64,000 nucleotides of DNA from Steroidobacteraceae bacterium. GTDB lineage: Bacteria > Pseudomonadota > Gammaproteobacteria > Steroidobacterales > Steroidobacteraceae. Where the stretch lies: the NCBI GenBank assembly GCA_027531255.1, contig JAPZRU010000011.1:1-64000 (forward strand). The letters are read 5' to 3'. Positions 26,335 to 35,784 of the stretch are shown here, piece after piece (positions within the stretch are counted from its first letter, which is position 1; each line of letters begins with the position of its first letter). Made by a program: the position numbers and the translations under genes. The notes beneath the pieces were generated by a model. The model saw only the letters and a list, made by a program, of their open reading frames with translations. It had not been told where the DNA came from and ran no database searches.

Positions 26335-27459
26335 TCACAGGACGTCGATCACCATGACGCCGAGGCCCACCGTGGTCTGGCGGTGGTTGTAGTCGATCAG
26401 GCTCTCGCCGTAGCCGGTCGAGACCTGCACGTAGCCCTTGAGATTGCCGATCACCGGGAAGCTGTAGTCGAGCTGCGCGTAGCCGCGCCAGTCGTCGCGA
26501 AGGCTGTTCCTGAGCAGCAGCGACACCGTGCGCTCGCCCCACGACCACGCGGCGAGCGCATCGGCGCGGCCCACGTAGTCCATGATGTCGGGATTGTCGT
26601 CGTCGGTCTTCTCGTTCAGCCGCAGCCACGGCCGCACCAGCAGCGTGAACGGGCCGCGCTCGAAGCCCACCTGCGCGTAGACGCGGTTCCAGCTGCGCGA
26701 ACGCGGATCCGACTGGCCGTTCGACTGGTGCACGAAACCGACGTTGACCATGCGGCCCGTCAGCCCCAGGAACTCGAAGCGGGCGGGGATGGTCGCGAAC
26801 ACCTCGGGCTCGTAGTTGGTCTCGCGGAACGGCCGCGAGATCGCGGCGTTGTAGACCTGCCAGAACGACTGCTGCGTGTAGCCGAGCCAGAGGTCCGCCT
26901 TCGAGCCGAGCAGGTCGTCGAAGGCCTTGAGCTTCAGCGACAGCTGGAAGCGCGTCTCGACCGCCTCGAGCGGCGCGTCGTAGGCCGTGCTCTCCTGGGT
27001 CGGGCTCGACGGGAGGTCGTTGCGGTGGTCGCTCCAGTGCGCCGGCAGGATGTACGTGCGTCGATGTCCGCGCGGCAGCCAGAGGCCTCGGTTGGTGCCG
27101 GGATCCAGTTCCCAGCGGACCGCGAGCGGCGTGGCGCGCGTGCGGAGCGAGGCCGCCGCGGGCGCCACGCCGCCGGCGTCGCGCGCGAGCGCGGTGGCGC
27201 CACGCTCGGGTCCGGTTCGCGACCCCGTTGCGTCCGTCGGCGGTGCGGCCGGGAGCGACGCGTCAGCCGCCCCCGGCCCGCCGAACAGCTGGTCGTAGCA
27301 GCCGGCGCGCTCCACGGGATCGGCGATCGCACGGCACGCCGCGATCTCGCCGGGATCGGCCACGGCCGCGGCATCGGCAGAGGGCGGCGCGGCCAGCGAC
27401 AGCGCGAGAAGCGCGAGCGGGACGACGGCCGCGAGCGGGACGAGGGCGCTCTTCGTCAT
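26335..27459 (-). CDS. pldA: Outer-membrane phospholipase A
   Basis: PldA is a 12-strand outer-membrane barrel that hydrolyses phospholipids misplaced in the outer leaflet. The 374-residue protein has a signal peptide, then a Pro/Ala-rich N-terminal region of about 100 residues, longer than in E. coli. The barrel begins near YILPAHWSDHRNDLP. Catalytic residues are clear in GFVHQSNGQSDPRSRSWNR: His244, Ser246 and Asn258, with the same spacing as E. coli His142, Ser144 and Asn156. FRETNYEPEVF is also conserved. Cys42 and Cys54 in the N-terminal extension (ACRAIADPVERAGCYDQLF) form a small Cys-containing motif seen in some longer family members. Confidence 0.95.
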   Translation of the reverse strand: MTKSALVPLAAVVPLALLALSLAAPPSADAAAVADPGEIAACRAIADPVERAGCYDQLFGGPGAADASLPAAPPTDATGSRTGPERGATALARDAGGVAPAAASLRTRATPLAVRWELDPGTNRGLWLPRGHRRTYILPAHWSDHRNDLPSSPTQESTAYDAPLEAVETRFQLSLKLKAFDDLLGSKADLWLGYTQQSFWQVYNAAISRPFRETNYEPEVFATIPARFEFLGLTGRMVNVGFVHQSNGQSDPRSRSWNRVYAQVGFERGPFTLLVRPWLRLNEKTDDDNPDIMDYVGRADALAAWSWGERTVSLLLRNSLRDDWRGYAQLDYSFPVIGNLKGYVQVSTGYGESLIDYNHRQTTVGLGVMVIDVL

Positions 27460-27574
27460 CGGCTGGCGGCTCGCAGCGGCGGCGCCCGACGGCGACCCGG
27501 GTGCCCACGACCATACCGTCGTCGAGTCGCGCGACCGATCGGAGTGGCCCGCTTGCAGCGCTGGCTAGTCGACC

Positions 27575-28774
27575 TCACGCGTAGGCCGCCGCCAGCGCCT
27601 GCTCGAGATCCGCGAGCAGATCCTCCGCCGCCTCGATACCGAGCGACAGGCGCACCGTGGTCTCGCCCACGCCGCAGGCGAGCTGCTGCTCCGGCGTGAA
27701 GTCGCGGGAGCGCAGGAACTGCGGGGGCATCGCGAGCGATTCCGTGGAGCCGAGACTCGCGGTCAGCCCGAACAGCGCGAGCGACTCGACGAAGCGGCGC
27801 GCGTGGTCCGCGGTGCCCGCGAGGTCGATCGTCACCATCGAACCGAAATCCGGACACTGCACGCGGGCGAGCGCGTGACCCGGATCGGTCGGCAGGCCCG
27901 GGTAGCGCACGCGATCGACCCGCGGGTGCCCGGCGAGGAACCCGGCCACGCGCAGCGCGTTCGCGCACTGCGCGGCCCGCCGCAGGTGGTAGGTCTTCAG
28001 CCCGCGCAGCACGAGGAAGGCGGCGTGCGGGTCGAGCGCCGGCCCGAGGTGGATAGCGTCTTCGCGCATCCGCCGGAGCAGCGCCGACGAACCGATGATC
28101 GCACCCGCGAGCACGTCGCCGTGACCCGCCGCGTACTTCGTGAGGCTGTGCACGTAGACGTCCACCGGGTATCGGCCATGGTGATGCAGGCCCGCGAACG
28201 TGTTGTCCAGTACCGCGAGCGCGCCGTGACGGTGAGCGAGCGCCGTCAGCCATTCGACGTCGACGATCTTCAGCGCCGGATTGGTGGGCGACTCGAACCA
28301 CACGAGGCGGGTCGGACGCTCGGCGAGCGTGCGCTCGATGCCGGCGGCGTCCTCGACGGACAGCATCGTGTACTCGACCCCGAAGCGCGGCAGCAGCCGG
28401 CGGAGCAGGTACCGCGTGGGGCCATAGGTCTCGACGAAGCACAGCAGGTGGTCGCCGCGCCCGAGCAACGCGAGCAGCGTCGTCGAGACGGCGGCGATGC
28501 CGGACGCGGTGACGATGCAGTCGTCGCGCCCCTGCAGCTCGGCCACGAGCCGCTCGAGCTCGCGAGTGGTCGGGTTGCCCGAGCGGCTGTAGAAATACCC
28601 GTCCTGCTGCCCGCGGAACATCCGCTCGGTGCTCTCGACGGTGTCGAACTCGAACTTCACCGACTGCCAGATCGGCGCCACCAGGGACCGGTTGCCGGGC
28701 GGCGGATCCGCGCGGTCGGGGTGGTTCGCGCGGGTGATCGGCTGCAAGGGCGGTCGGGGCTTGTCGGTCGACAC
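27575..28774 (-). CDS. Cystathionine gamma-synthase/lyase family PLP enzyme
   Basis: A 399-residue fold-type I enzyme of the Cys/Met metabolism family. Seen motifs are PIWQSVKFEFDTVE, GYFYSRSGNPTTRELER (PLP phosphate), ESPTNPALKIVDV, LDNTFAG, and the PLP lysine Lys213 in YVHSLTKYAAGHGDVLAG. The C-terminus has LRGLKTYHLR and GVGETTVRLSLGIE. The reaction could be cystathionine gamma-synthase, gamma-lyase or homocysteine synthase; sequence by eye does not separate them. The GTG at 28774 is the most likely start, with no strong Shine-Dalgarno sequence. It is divergent from the acyl-CoA dehydrogenase at 28991. Confidence 0.88.
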   Translation of the reverse strand: MSTDKPRPPLQPITRANHPDRADPPPGNRSLVAPIWQSVKFEFDTVESTERMFRGQQDGYFYSRSGNPTTRELERLVAELQGRDDCIVTASGIAAVSTTLLALLGRGDHLLCFVETYGPTRYLLRRLLPRFGVEYTMLSVEDAAGIERTLAERPTRLVWFESPTNPALKIVDVEWLTALAHRHGALAVLDNTFAGLHHHGRYPVDVYVHSLTKYAAGHGDVLAGAIIGSSALLRRMREDAIHLGPALDPHAAFLVLRGLKTYHLRRAAQCANALRVAGFLAGHPRVDRVRYPGLPTDPGHALARVQCPDFGSMVTIDLAGTADHARRFVESLALFGLTASLGSTESLAMPPQFLRSRDFTPEQQLACGVGETTVRLSLGIEAAEDLLADLEQALAAAYA

Positions 28775-28990
28775 GTTGGCAGTTGTCCGGACAGGTGGAA
28801 CCGGGGCCGGCCGCCATTGCACCACAGCCGCGGCCCGCCCGCCGCAGCCGCGGAATTCCGCGTGCGCGCGCGTTGAAATGGGCCTCGCCCACCGTGAGAA
28901 TACGCGGCGCTCTTCGACGTCCCCCGGGGGACGGCCGCCCGGCGCCCGCCGACCGGTCCCGCACGGTCCCCCTGCCCACCGGAGCTCACC

Positions 28991-30154
28991 ATGGATTTCC
29001 GACTCACCGACGACCAGCAGATGATCCAGGCCGCCGCGCGCGAGTTCGCGCAGGAAGTGATCGCCCCCACGGCCCACGAGTTCGACAAATCCGGTGAGTT
29101 CCCCGCCGAGAACATCCGCCGCGCCGGCGAACTCGGCTTCATGGGCGTCGAGGTGCCGGAGGCCTATGGCGGTTCCGGCCTCGACGCCATCAGCTTCGTG
29201 CTGATGATGGAGGAGATCGCCGCCGCGGACGCCGCACACTCCACCATCATTTCCGTCAACAACTCGCTCTACTGCAACGGCATCCTCGAGCACGGCACCG
29301 AGGCGCAGAAGCAGCACTTCGTCACCCCGGTCGCATCGGGGCGGAAGATCGGCTGCTACGGCCTCACGGAGCCGCAGTCCGGCTCCGATGCGAGCAACAT
29401 GCGCACGCGCGCGGTCAAGAGCGCCGACGGCTCGCACTACGTGATCACCGGCAAGAAGAGCTGGATCACCTCGGGCCCGGTCGCGGACTTCATGTTGCTG
29501 TTCGCGATGACGGACCCTGCGAAGGGCGCGAAGGGCGTGACCGCTTTCCTCGTCGAGATGGATTCGCCCGGCGTCGTCCGCGGCAAGACCGAGCCGAAGC
29601 TCGGCATCCGCGCCTCGGCCACCTGCGAGATCGAGTTCCAGGAGGTGAAGGTGCCGGGGGACCGCGTGCTCGGGCGCGAGGGCCAGGGCTTCGCGATCGC
29701 CATGGGTATCCTCGATGCGGGCCGCATCGGCATCGCGGCGCAGGCGGTCGGCATCGCGCGCGCGGCCTACGACGCCTCGGTCGCGTACGCCAAGGAGCGC
29801 AAGGCCTTCGGCAGCCCGATCGGCAGTTTCCAGATGATCCAGCAGAAGCTCGCCGACATGAAGTGCCGCCTCGACGCGGCGCGGCTGCTGACGCTGCGAG
29901 CGGCGTGGACCAAGGTGGAGGCCAAGAAGAACGGCGGCCGCAACACCACCGAGGGCTCGGTCGCGAAGCTCTACGCCTCGGAGACCGCGATGTTCTGCGC
30001 GCACCAGGCGGTGCAGATCCACGGCGGCATGGGCTACTCGAAGGAAATGCCGCTCGAGCGCTACTTCCGCGATGCGAAGATCACCGAGATCTACGAGGGC
30101 ACGAGCGAGATCCAGCGGCTCGTGATCGCGCGCCAGGAAACGGGCCTGCGCTGA
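28991..30154 (+). CDS. Acyl-CoA dehydrogenase, short/medium-chain type
   Basis: At 387 residues this is a standard FAD-dependent acyl-CoA dehydrogenase for the first step of beta-oxidation. Motifs present are EAYGGSGLD, YGLTEPQSGSDASNMRTRA (FAD/substrate contact), GKKSWITSG, YAKERKAFGSPIGSFQMIQQKLADM, and IHGGMGYSKEMPLERYFRDAKI followed by TEIYEGTSEIQRLVIAR. The Glu of IYEGTSEIQ is the usual catalytic base of the short-chain group. No ETF or thiolase genes are adjacent. It ends just before a strong hairpin and converges on the HDOD gene. Confidence 0.95.
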   Translation: MDFRLTDDQQMIQAAAREFAQEVIAPTAHEFDKSGEFPAENIRRAGELGFMGVEVPEAYGGSGLDAISFVLMMEEIAAADAAHSTIISVNNSLYCNGILEHGTEAQKQHFVTPVASGRKIGCYGLTEPQSGSDASNMRTRAVKSADGSHYVITGKKSWITSGPVADFMLLFAMTDPAKGAKGVTAFLVEMDSPGVVRGKTEPKLGIRASATCEIEFQEVKVPGDRVLGREGQGFAIAMGILDAGRIGIAAQAVGIARAAYDASVAYAKERKAFGSPIGSFQMIQQKLADMKCRLDAARLLTLRAAWTKVEAKKNGGRNTTEGSVAKLYASETAMFCAHQAVQIHGGMGYSKEMPLERYFRDAKITEIYEGTSEIQRLVIARQETGLR

Positions 30155-30173
30155 CCTCTCCAACCTCTATCGG

Positions 30174-30203
30174 ACGGGATCCGGGCGGAGCCCCGGATCC
30201 CGT
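30174..30203. terminator. Hairpin between convergent acyl-CoA dehydrogenase and HDOD genes
   Basis: ACGGGATCCGGG (30174-30185) pairs perfectly with CCCGGATCCCGT (30192-30203) around CGGAGC. The 3' flank is TTGAATCC without a T-run. It is the only strong structure between the two convergent genes and is a likely bidirectional terminator. Confidence 0.6.
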
Positions 30204-30246
30204 TGAATCCGGCGCAGCCTCGACGCTCCCGGATCCCGTTGAGTCC
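30192..30246. repeat. Two direct 19-bp repeats
   Basis: CCCGGATCCCGTTGAATCC at 30192-30210 recurs at 30228-30246 with one change (GAGTCC for GAATCC), a period of 36 bases. The first copy forms the right arm of the hairpin at 30174-30203, so the second could pair with the left arm as an alternative. Confidence 0.55.
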
Positions 30247-30255
30247 TGAGCAGCA

Positions 30256-31125
30256 TCAAAAGTTGTCGACCAGCGCCTGCACGTGGTCCGCCTGCGCGCA
30301 GAGCGCCAGCACTTCAGCGAGGCTGAGTCCCAGGTGCTCCGCCACCGGGTCCTGCGCCAGCGCCCCGGCCGCCAGCGAGCCCGTACCCTCCAGCATGTGG
30401 CCGGCGAGGTGGTGTGCCAGGTAGACGATGGCGCACTCGTCCTTGCGCTCGGGGGCGTTCGCCCACTCGCGCCACCAGCGAATGGTCGTCGCGACGGACA
30501 CCGGCAGCTTCCACGCGACCGCGAGCTGCGAACCGACCTCGACGTGAAACTCGGCGATCAGTGAATCGAGCTCGCTCTCGATCAGCGGCGACGCGGAACG
30601 ACGCGCGATCTCGCTCGCGGCCTGCAGGCACACGGGCTTGCCGATCTCGTGCAGCAGGCCGCTCAGATAGCAGGCCTCGCCGGCGTGGCGGGTATGTTCG
30701 GCGACCGCGCTCGCCCAGAGACCGGTGGCCACCGCGGACTTCCACATCCGCATGACCTTGTTCTTCTGGCCCGGCACGTTCATCAGCTTGCCCTGCACCG
30801 CCACCGTGAAGGCGATGTCGGACACCTCGGCCATGCCGAGCCAGCTGATCGCGTGCTGCAGAGACTCGATCGGCGAGCGCGGCTGGTAGGCCGCCGAGGT
30901 CGCGACACGCATCACGTGGGCCGCGAGGGCCTGATCGCCGGTGATGATCCGGGCGAGGCTCGGGGCGTCGGCCTCGGCACTGGCCGAGACCGACACCACG
31001 CGGGCCGCCACCTCGGGCAGGACAGGCAGTTCCAGTTCGCCACGCATCACCTGCGCCGAGAGCAGACTGCGCACGAGACGGTAGTTCTCCGCGACCGGGA
31101 CGACTCGCAGCTGTTCGATGGCCAA
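30256..31125 (-). CDS. HDOD domain protein
   Basis: The 289-residue product contains an HDOD domain, an HD-related helical fold lacking the phosphohydrolase metal site that is used in bacterial signalling. Characteristic segments are LPVLPEVAARVV, SLARIITGDQALAAHVMRVATSAAY, IESLQHAISWLGMAEVSDIAF, ACYLSGLLHEIGKPV and FHVEVGSQLAVAWKLPVSVATTIRWW. LLHEIGKP keeps the HE position rather than a catalytic HD pair. The start is a TTG at 31125 with a GGAG about 8 bases upstream. No other signalling domain is fused, so it is a stand-alone HDOD protein of unknown partner. Confidence 0.85.
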   Translation of the reverse strand: MAIEQLRVVPVAENYRLVRSLLSAQVMRGELELPVLPEVAARVVSVSASAEADAPSLARIITGDQALAAHVMRVATSAAYQPRSPIESLQHAISWLGMAEVSDIAFTVAVQGKLMNVPGQKNKVMRMWKSAVATGLWASAVAEHTRHAGEACYLSGLLHEIGKPVCLQAASEIARRSASPLIESELDSLIAEFHVEVGSQLAVAWKLPVSVATTIRWWREWANAPERKDECAIVYLAHHLAGHMLEGTGSLAAGALAQDPVAEHLGLSLAEVLALCAQADHVQALVDNF

Positions 31126-31185
31126 GGCGCTACTCCGCTCTTCCGGGTATTGCTCGGGTAGCGGCCGCCGGCGGGGTATCTTGAG

Positions 31186-32004
31186 CTAGCCCAGCCGGAA
31201 TTCGTCGGCGTCCAGGTACGCCGGGAAACGCGTGCGATGCTCGCGCAAGGCGACGCTCGAAAGCGTGACGGCGGTCACGGCGGGCGCCGCGCCGCAATCG
31301 ACCAGAGGTGCGCCGAGCGGGTCGAGCACCGCGGTGTCGCCCGCGTACTCGATGCCGCGGCCGTCCGTGCCGATCCGGTTGACGCCCGCGACGAAACACA
31401 GGTTCTCGATGGCCCGTGCGCGCAGCAGCGTGACCCAGGCGTAGCGCCGCGCCGCCGGCCAGTTCGCCACGTACGCGGCGAGGTCGTAGTCGCCGCGGTT
31501 GCGCGCGAATACCGGGAACCGCAGGTCGTAGCAGACCTGCGCCAGCACCCGCCAGCCGCGCACCTCGAGCACGCGGCGCTCGCGGCCGGCGACGTAGTGC
31601 TCGTGCTCGCGGGCCATCCGGAACAGGTGGCGCTTGTCGTACCACGCGAGCGTGCCGTCCGGCCGCGCCCAGACGAAGCGATTGCGGCAGCCGTCGTCGT
31701 CGATGATCAGGCTGCCCGCGACCACCGCGCCGAGGCGCGCCGCCGTTTCGCGCAACCACGCGACCGACGGACCGTCCATCGTCTCGGCGAGGCGCGCGGC
31801 CTCCATGCTGAACCCGGTGGTGAACATCTCGGGCAGCAGCACGAGATCCGTCGCGCCCGCGAGCGGCGCGAGCCACTTCGTGAAGGCCGCGCGGTTCGCG
31901 GCCGGCTCGCCCCACGCGAGCGTCTGCTGCACGACCGCGAGGCGCAGGTCGCTGGCCGGCGCGCCAGCGTGCCCGGGTGCCCGAGCTTCGGGCGCGGTGA
32001 TCAC
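31186..32004 (-). CDS. Carbon-nitrogen hydrolase, omega-amidase type (YafV-like)
   Basis: The 272-residue nitrilase-superfamily enzyme has the catalytic Glu in LVLLPEMFTTGFSME, Lys in WYDKRHLFRMAREHEHY and Cys in LAQVCYDLRFPVFARN. The CYDLRFP motif is typical of omega-amidases (YafV/Nit2), which hydrolyse alpha-ketoglutaramate or alpha-ketosuccinamate. The start is GTG at 32004 and overlaps the aminotransferase stop (TGA at 32001) as GTGA. Coupling to a Met/Gln-type aminotransferase is the classic glutamine transaminase-omega-amidase pair, in which the amidase makes the transamination irreversible. Confidence 0.92.
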   Translation of the reverse strand: MITAPEARAPGHAGAPASDLRLAVVQQTLAWGEPAANRAAFTKWLAPLAGATDLVLLPEMFTTGFSMEAARLAETMDGPSVAWLRETAARLGAVVAGSLIIDDDGCRNRFVWARPDGTLAWYDKRHLFRMAREHEHYVAGRERRVLEVRGWRVLAQVCYDLRFPVFARNRGDYDLAAYVANWPAARRYAWVTLLRARAIENLCFVAGVNRIGTDGRGIEYAGDTAVLDPLGAPLVDCGAAPAVTAVTLSSVALREHRTRFPAYLDADEFRLG

Positions 32005-33152
32005 AGCGCGCGCAGCCGCTCCGCGGCCGCCTCGAGCACGTCGTCGTCCTTGGCGAAGCAGAGCCGCAGCAGGCGCTCCTCCGGCGGTGCTTCGCAGAAC
32101 GGCGAGACCGGGATCGTCACGACCCCGGCCCGGCGGATCAGCTCGGCCGCGAAGTCGGTGTCCTTCGCCGTCGAGACGGCAGAATAGTCGACGAGCTGGA
32201 AATACGTGGCGCGCGCGGGCTCGAGGCGCAGCCGCGACCCGGCGAGGAGCGCACCGAGGCGGTCGCGCCGCTCCTGGTAGAAGGCCGGCAGTTCCTGCTC
32301 CCACTCGGGATGCTCGACCATGAAATCGGCCAGGGCGCGCTGCAGCGGCGTCGCGATCGAAAACGTGACGTACTGGTGCAGCTTGCGCAGCTCCGCTGTC
32401 AACGGCGGCGGCGCGATGCAGTAGCCGATCTTCCAGCCAGTGGCGTGGTAGGTCTTGCCGAAGGACGAGACCACGAACGCGCGCGCGGCGAGCTCCGGAT
32501 GCGACAGCACGCTCGCGTGCCGCGCGCCGTCGAACACCATGTGCTCGTAGACCTCGTCCGACAGCAGGAACGCCCGCGTCGGCCGCAGCAGTTCGGCGAG
32601 ACGCCCGAGGTCGGCGGCGGCCAGGCAGGCACCGGTCGGGTTGTGCGGCGTGTTGACGACCAGGAGGCGCGTGCGCTCGGTCAGCGCGTCCGCGAGCCGC
32701 TGCCAGTCGATGCCGAAGCCCGGCCGCGCGAGCGGCACGTGCCGCACCACGCCTCCGCACAGCCGCGCGATCGGCTCGTAGCTGTCGTACGCGGGATCGA
32801 GCAGCACCACCTCGTCGCCCGGATGCACGACCGCCTGGATCGCGCACGAGAGCGCCTCGGTGCCGCCGCAGGTCACGGTGACCTCGCGGTCCGGCGACAC
32901 CCGCCTGCCGTACAGGCGCTCCGCCTTGTGCGCGATCGCCTCGCACAGCGCCGGCCAGCCCGACATCGGCGCGTACTGGTTGGGGCCCTCGAGGGCATGG
33001 CGCGCGACCAGCTCGCGCAGCCGCGCCGGCGGTTCGAAGCTCGGAAACCCCTGCGCGAGGTTGATCGCGCGGTGCTCCTGCGCGAGCCGCGACATCACCG
33101 TGAAGATCGTGGTGCCGACGCCGGGCAGCCGGCTGGTCAGTGTCGGCGTCAC
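32001..33152 (-). CDS. Class I/II aminotransferase, methionine/glutamine type
   Basis: The 383-residue enzyme has INLAQGFPSFEPP, TCGGTEALSCAIQAVVHPGDEV, VVNTPHNPTGA, LSDEVYEHMVFDG and the PLP lysine in VSSFGKTYHATGWKIGY, the signature of YbdL/kynurenine-glutamine aminotransferases that favour Met and aromatic acceptors. The GTG at 33152 was chosen because AGGAGG (33159-33164) lies six bases upstream, partly inside the stop codon of the sugar kinase gene. It is translationally coupled to the omega-amidase at its 3' end. A role in methionine salvage via 4-methylthio-2-oxobutyrate is likely from this pairing. Confidence 0.92.
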   Translation of the reverse strand: MTPTLTSRLPGVGTTIFTVMSRLAQEHRAINLAQGFPSFEPPARLRELVARHALEGPNQYAPMSGWPALCEAIAHKAERLYGRRVSPDREVTVTCGGTEALSCAIQAVVHPGDEVVLLDPAYDSYEPIARLCGGVVRHVPLARPGFGIDWQRLADALTERTRLLVVNTPHNPTGACLAAADLGRLAELLRPTRAFLLSDEVYEHMVFDGARHASVLSHPELAARAFVVSSFGKTYHATGWKIGYCIAPPPLTAELRKLHQYVTFSIATPLQRALADFMVEHPEWEQELPAFYQERRDRLGALLAGSRLRLEPARATYFQLVDYSAVSTAKDTDFAAELIRRAGVVTIPVSPFCEAPPEERLLRLCFAKDDDVLEAAAERLRAL

Positions 33153-33162
33153 TACGGGCCTC

Positions 33163-33927
<765 letters not shown>

Positions 33928-33935
33928 CGGGATGC

Positions 33936-34787
33936 TCAACGCGAGTCCGCCGCGACCGCTGCGCGCACCTCGCGCTGCCGCTGACGCTCCCGGCGGTACA
34001 GCAGGAGCCCCAACCCCACCACCACGGTCGACACGATGAGCACGAGGATCGTCGCGAGGGCATTGATGTCCGGGCTCACGCCCAGCCGCACCTTCGAGAA
34101 GATCAGCATCGGCAGCGTGGTCGAGCCCGGACCGGACACGAAGCTCGCGATCACCACGTCGTCCCACGACAGGATGAACGCGAGCAGCCAGCCCGAGGCG
34201 ATCGCGGGGGCGATGATGGGCAGCGTGACGACGAAGAACACCTTCCACGGCCGCGCCCCGAGGTCCATCGCGGCCTCCTCGAGCGAGCGGTCCATCGTCG
34301 CCAGCCGCGACTGCACCACGACGACCACGTAGGCGGCCGTGAAGGTCACGTGCGCGATCGTGGTCGTCAGCTGGCCGCGTCCGGCGGGCCAGCCGATCAT
34401 CGACTCCAGCGCGACGAACAGCAGCAGCAGCGACAGGCCCGTGATCACCTCGGGCAGCACCATCGGCGCGGTCGTCAGCCCCGTGAACAGCGCACGGCCG
34501 CCGAACGCGCCGTAGCGCACGAGCGCGAACGCCGCGAGCGTGCCGAGCACGACGGCGCCGGTCGCGGTCAGCGCGGCGATCTCGAAGCTGAGGCGCGCGG
34601 CCTCGAGGATCTGGTCGTTCGCGAACAGCTCGCCATACCATTTCAGCGTCGGCGAGTTCGCGGCGTCCCAGACCGTGACCAGTCGCGACGCGTTGAACGA
34701 GTACACGATCATCGCGAGGATCGGCAGGTAGAGGAACGCGAAGCCGAGCACCAGCATCGCGAGAACGAGGGGCGACAGCTTCCTCAT
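33936..34787 (-). CDS. potI: Polyamine ABC transporter permease
   Basis: A 283-residue inner-membrane permease with six predicted helices. The cytoplasmic EAA loop is EEAAMDLGARPWKVFFVVTLPIIAPAI. FLYLPILAMIVYSFNAS near the start and WYGELFANDQILEAARLSFEIA are typical of the PotI/PotC group. It pairs with PotH to form the pore of the putrescine importer. It lies 40 bp from the potH stop and is the fourth gene of potF-potG-potH-potI. Confidence 0.95.
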   Translation of the reverse strand: MRKLSPLVLAMLVLGFAFLYLPILAMIVYSFNASRLVTVWDAANSPTLKWYGELFANDQILEAARLSFEIAALTATGAVVLGTLAAFALVRYGAFGGRALFTGLTTAPMVLPEVITGLSLLLLFVALESMIGWPAGRGQLTTTIAHVTFTAAYVVVVVQSRLATMDRSLEEAAMDLGARPWKVFFVVTLPIIAPAIASGWLLAFILSWDDVVIASFVSGPGSTTLPMLIFSKVRLGVSPDINALATILVLIVSTVVVGLGLLLYRRERQRQREVRAAVAADSR

Positions 34788-34827
34788 GACGGGGCTCCGG
34801 GGCCGCCGGCGCGTGCCGGACCGGCGC

Positions 34828-35784
34828 TCACGCCCTGCCCTCGCGGCTCTGCAGCCGCTGCAGGAGCACGACGAAGCCGAGCAGCAGCACCAGCATGAGG
34901 ATCGCGATCGCGCTCGCGATCGGCCAGTCGCGGTTCGAGAAGAACTCGTCCCAGACCACGCGGCCGATCATCAGCGTGTCCGGGCCGCCGAGCAGCGCCG
35001 GGATCACGAACTCGCCGACCGCGGGAATGAACACGAGCAGGCAGCCGGCGAAGATGCCTTCCTTCGTGAGCGGCAGCGTGACCGTGAAGAAGGTCTTGAC
35101 GGGCCGCGCGCCGAGGTCCGCCGCGGCCTCGAGCAGCGTGAGGTCGAGCTTCTCGATCGCGGCGTACAGCGGCAGCACCATGAACGGCAGGTACGAGTAC
35201 ACCATGCCGACGTAGACCGCGAAGTCGGTCTGCAGCAGCTGCAGCGGCTGGTCGACGAGGCCGAGCGCCAGCAGCAGGTCGTTGACCGGGCCGTTGCGGC
35301 CCAGCAGCCCGATCCACGCGTAGACGCGCAGCAGGAACGAGGTGAAGAACGGCAGCGCGACCAGGAGGAACAGGACGTTGCGCCACGCGGACGGCGCGCG
35401 CGCGATGCCGTAGGCCATCGGGTAGCCGATCAGCAGACAGATCAGCGTCGAGACGCCGGCGATCTCGATCGAGTTCAGGAGAGCGGTGCGATAGAGCTCG
35501 TCGCCGAGCACGAATCCGAAGTTGCTCCAGTGGAGCTTGACCTGCATCACGCCGTCGGCGGCCCACGTGACCAGCGGCTCGTAGGGCGGCAGGCGCAGCG
35601 CGGTCGTCGACAGCGAGATCTTCAGGACGATCAGGAACGGGACGAGGAAGAACAGCAGCAGCCAGAAGTACGGCAGCCCGATCACGAGGCGCCGGGCGAG
35701 CCCGAGGCGGGCGCCCGTCGCCAGCGCGCCGCGGAGCGGCGCGCCGGGTGCGGCTGCGCGCGGTCCGCGCGCCGTCGCGCTCAC
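34828..35784 (-). CDS. potH: Polyamine ABC transporter permease
   Basis: The 318-residue permease has six helices, with the EAA loop LLEAAADLGARPVKTFFTVTLPLTKEGI and PotH-like LGRNGPVNDLLLALGLVDQPLQLLQTDFAVYVGMVYSYLPFMVLPLY. The GTG at 35784 (VSATARG) overlaps the potG stop as GTGA and is preferred to an ATG 33 bases upstream inside potG. It forms the heterodimeric membrane channel with PotI. Confidence 0.94.
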   Translation of the reverse strand: MSATARGPRAAAPGAPLRGALATGARLGLARRLVIGLPYFWLLLFFLVPFLIVLKISLSTTALRLPPYEPLVTWAADGVMQVKLHWSNFGFVLGDELYRTALLNSIEIAGVSTLICLLIGYPMAYGIARAPSAWRNVLFLLVALPFFTSFLLRVYAWIGLLGRNGPVNDLLLALGLVDQPLQLLQTDFAVYVGMVYSYLPFMVLPLYAAIEKLDLTLLEAAADLGARPVKTFFTVTLPLTKEGIFAGCLLVFIPAVGEFVIPALLGGPDTLMIGRVVWDEFFSNRDWPIASAIAILMLVLLLGFVVLLQRLQSREGRA

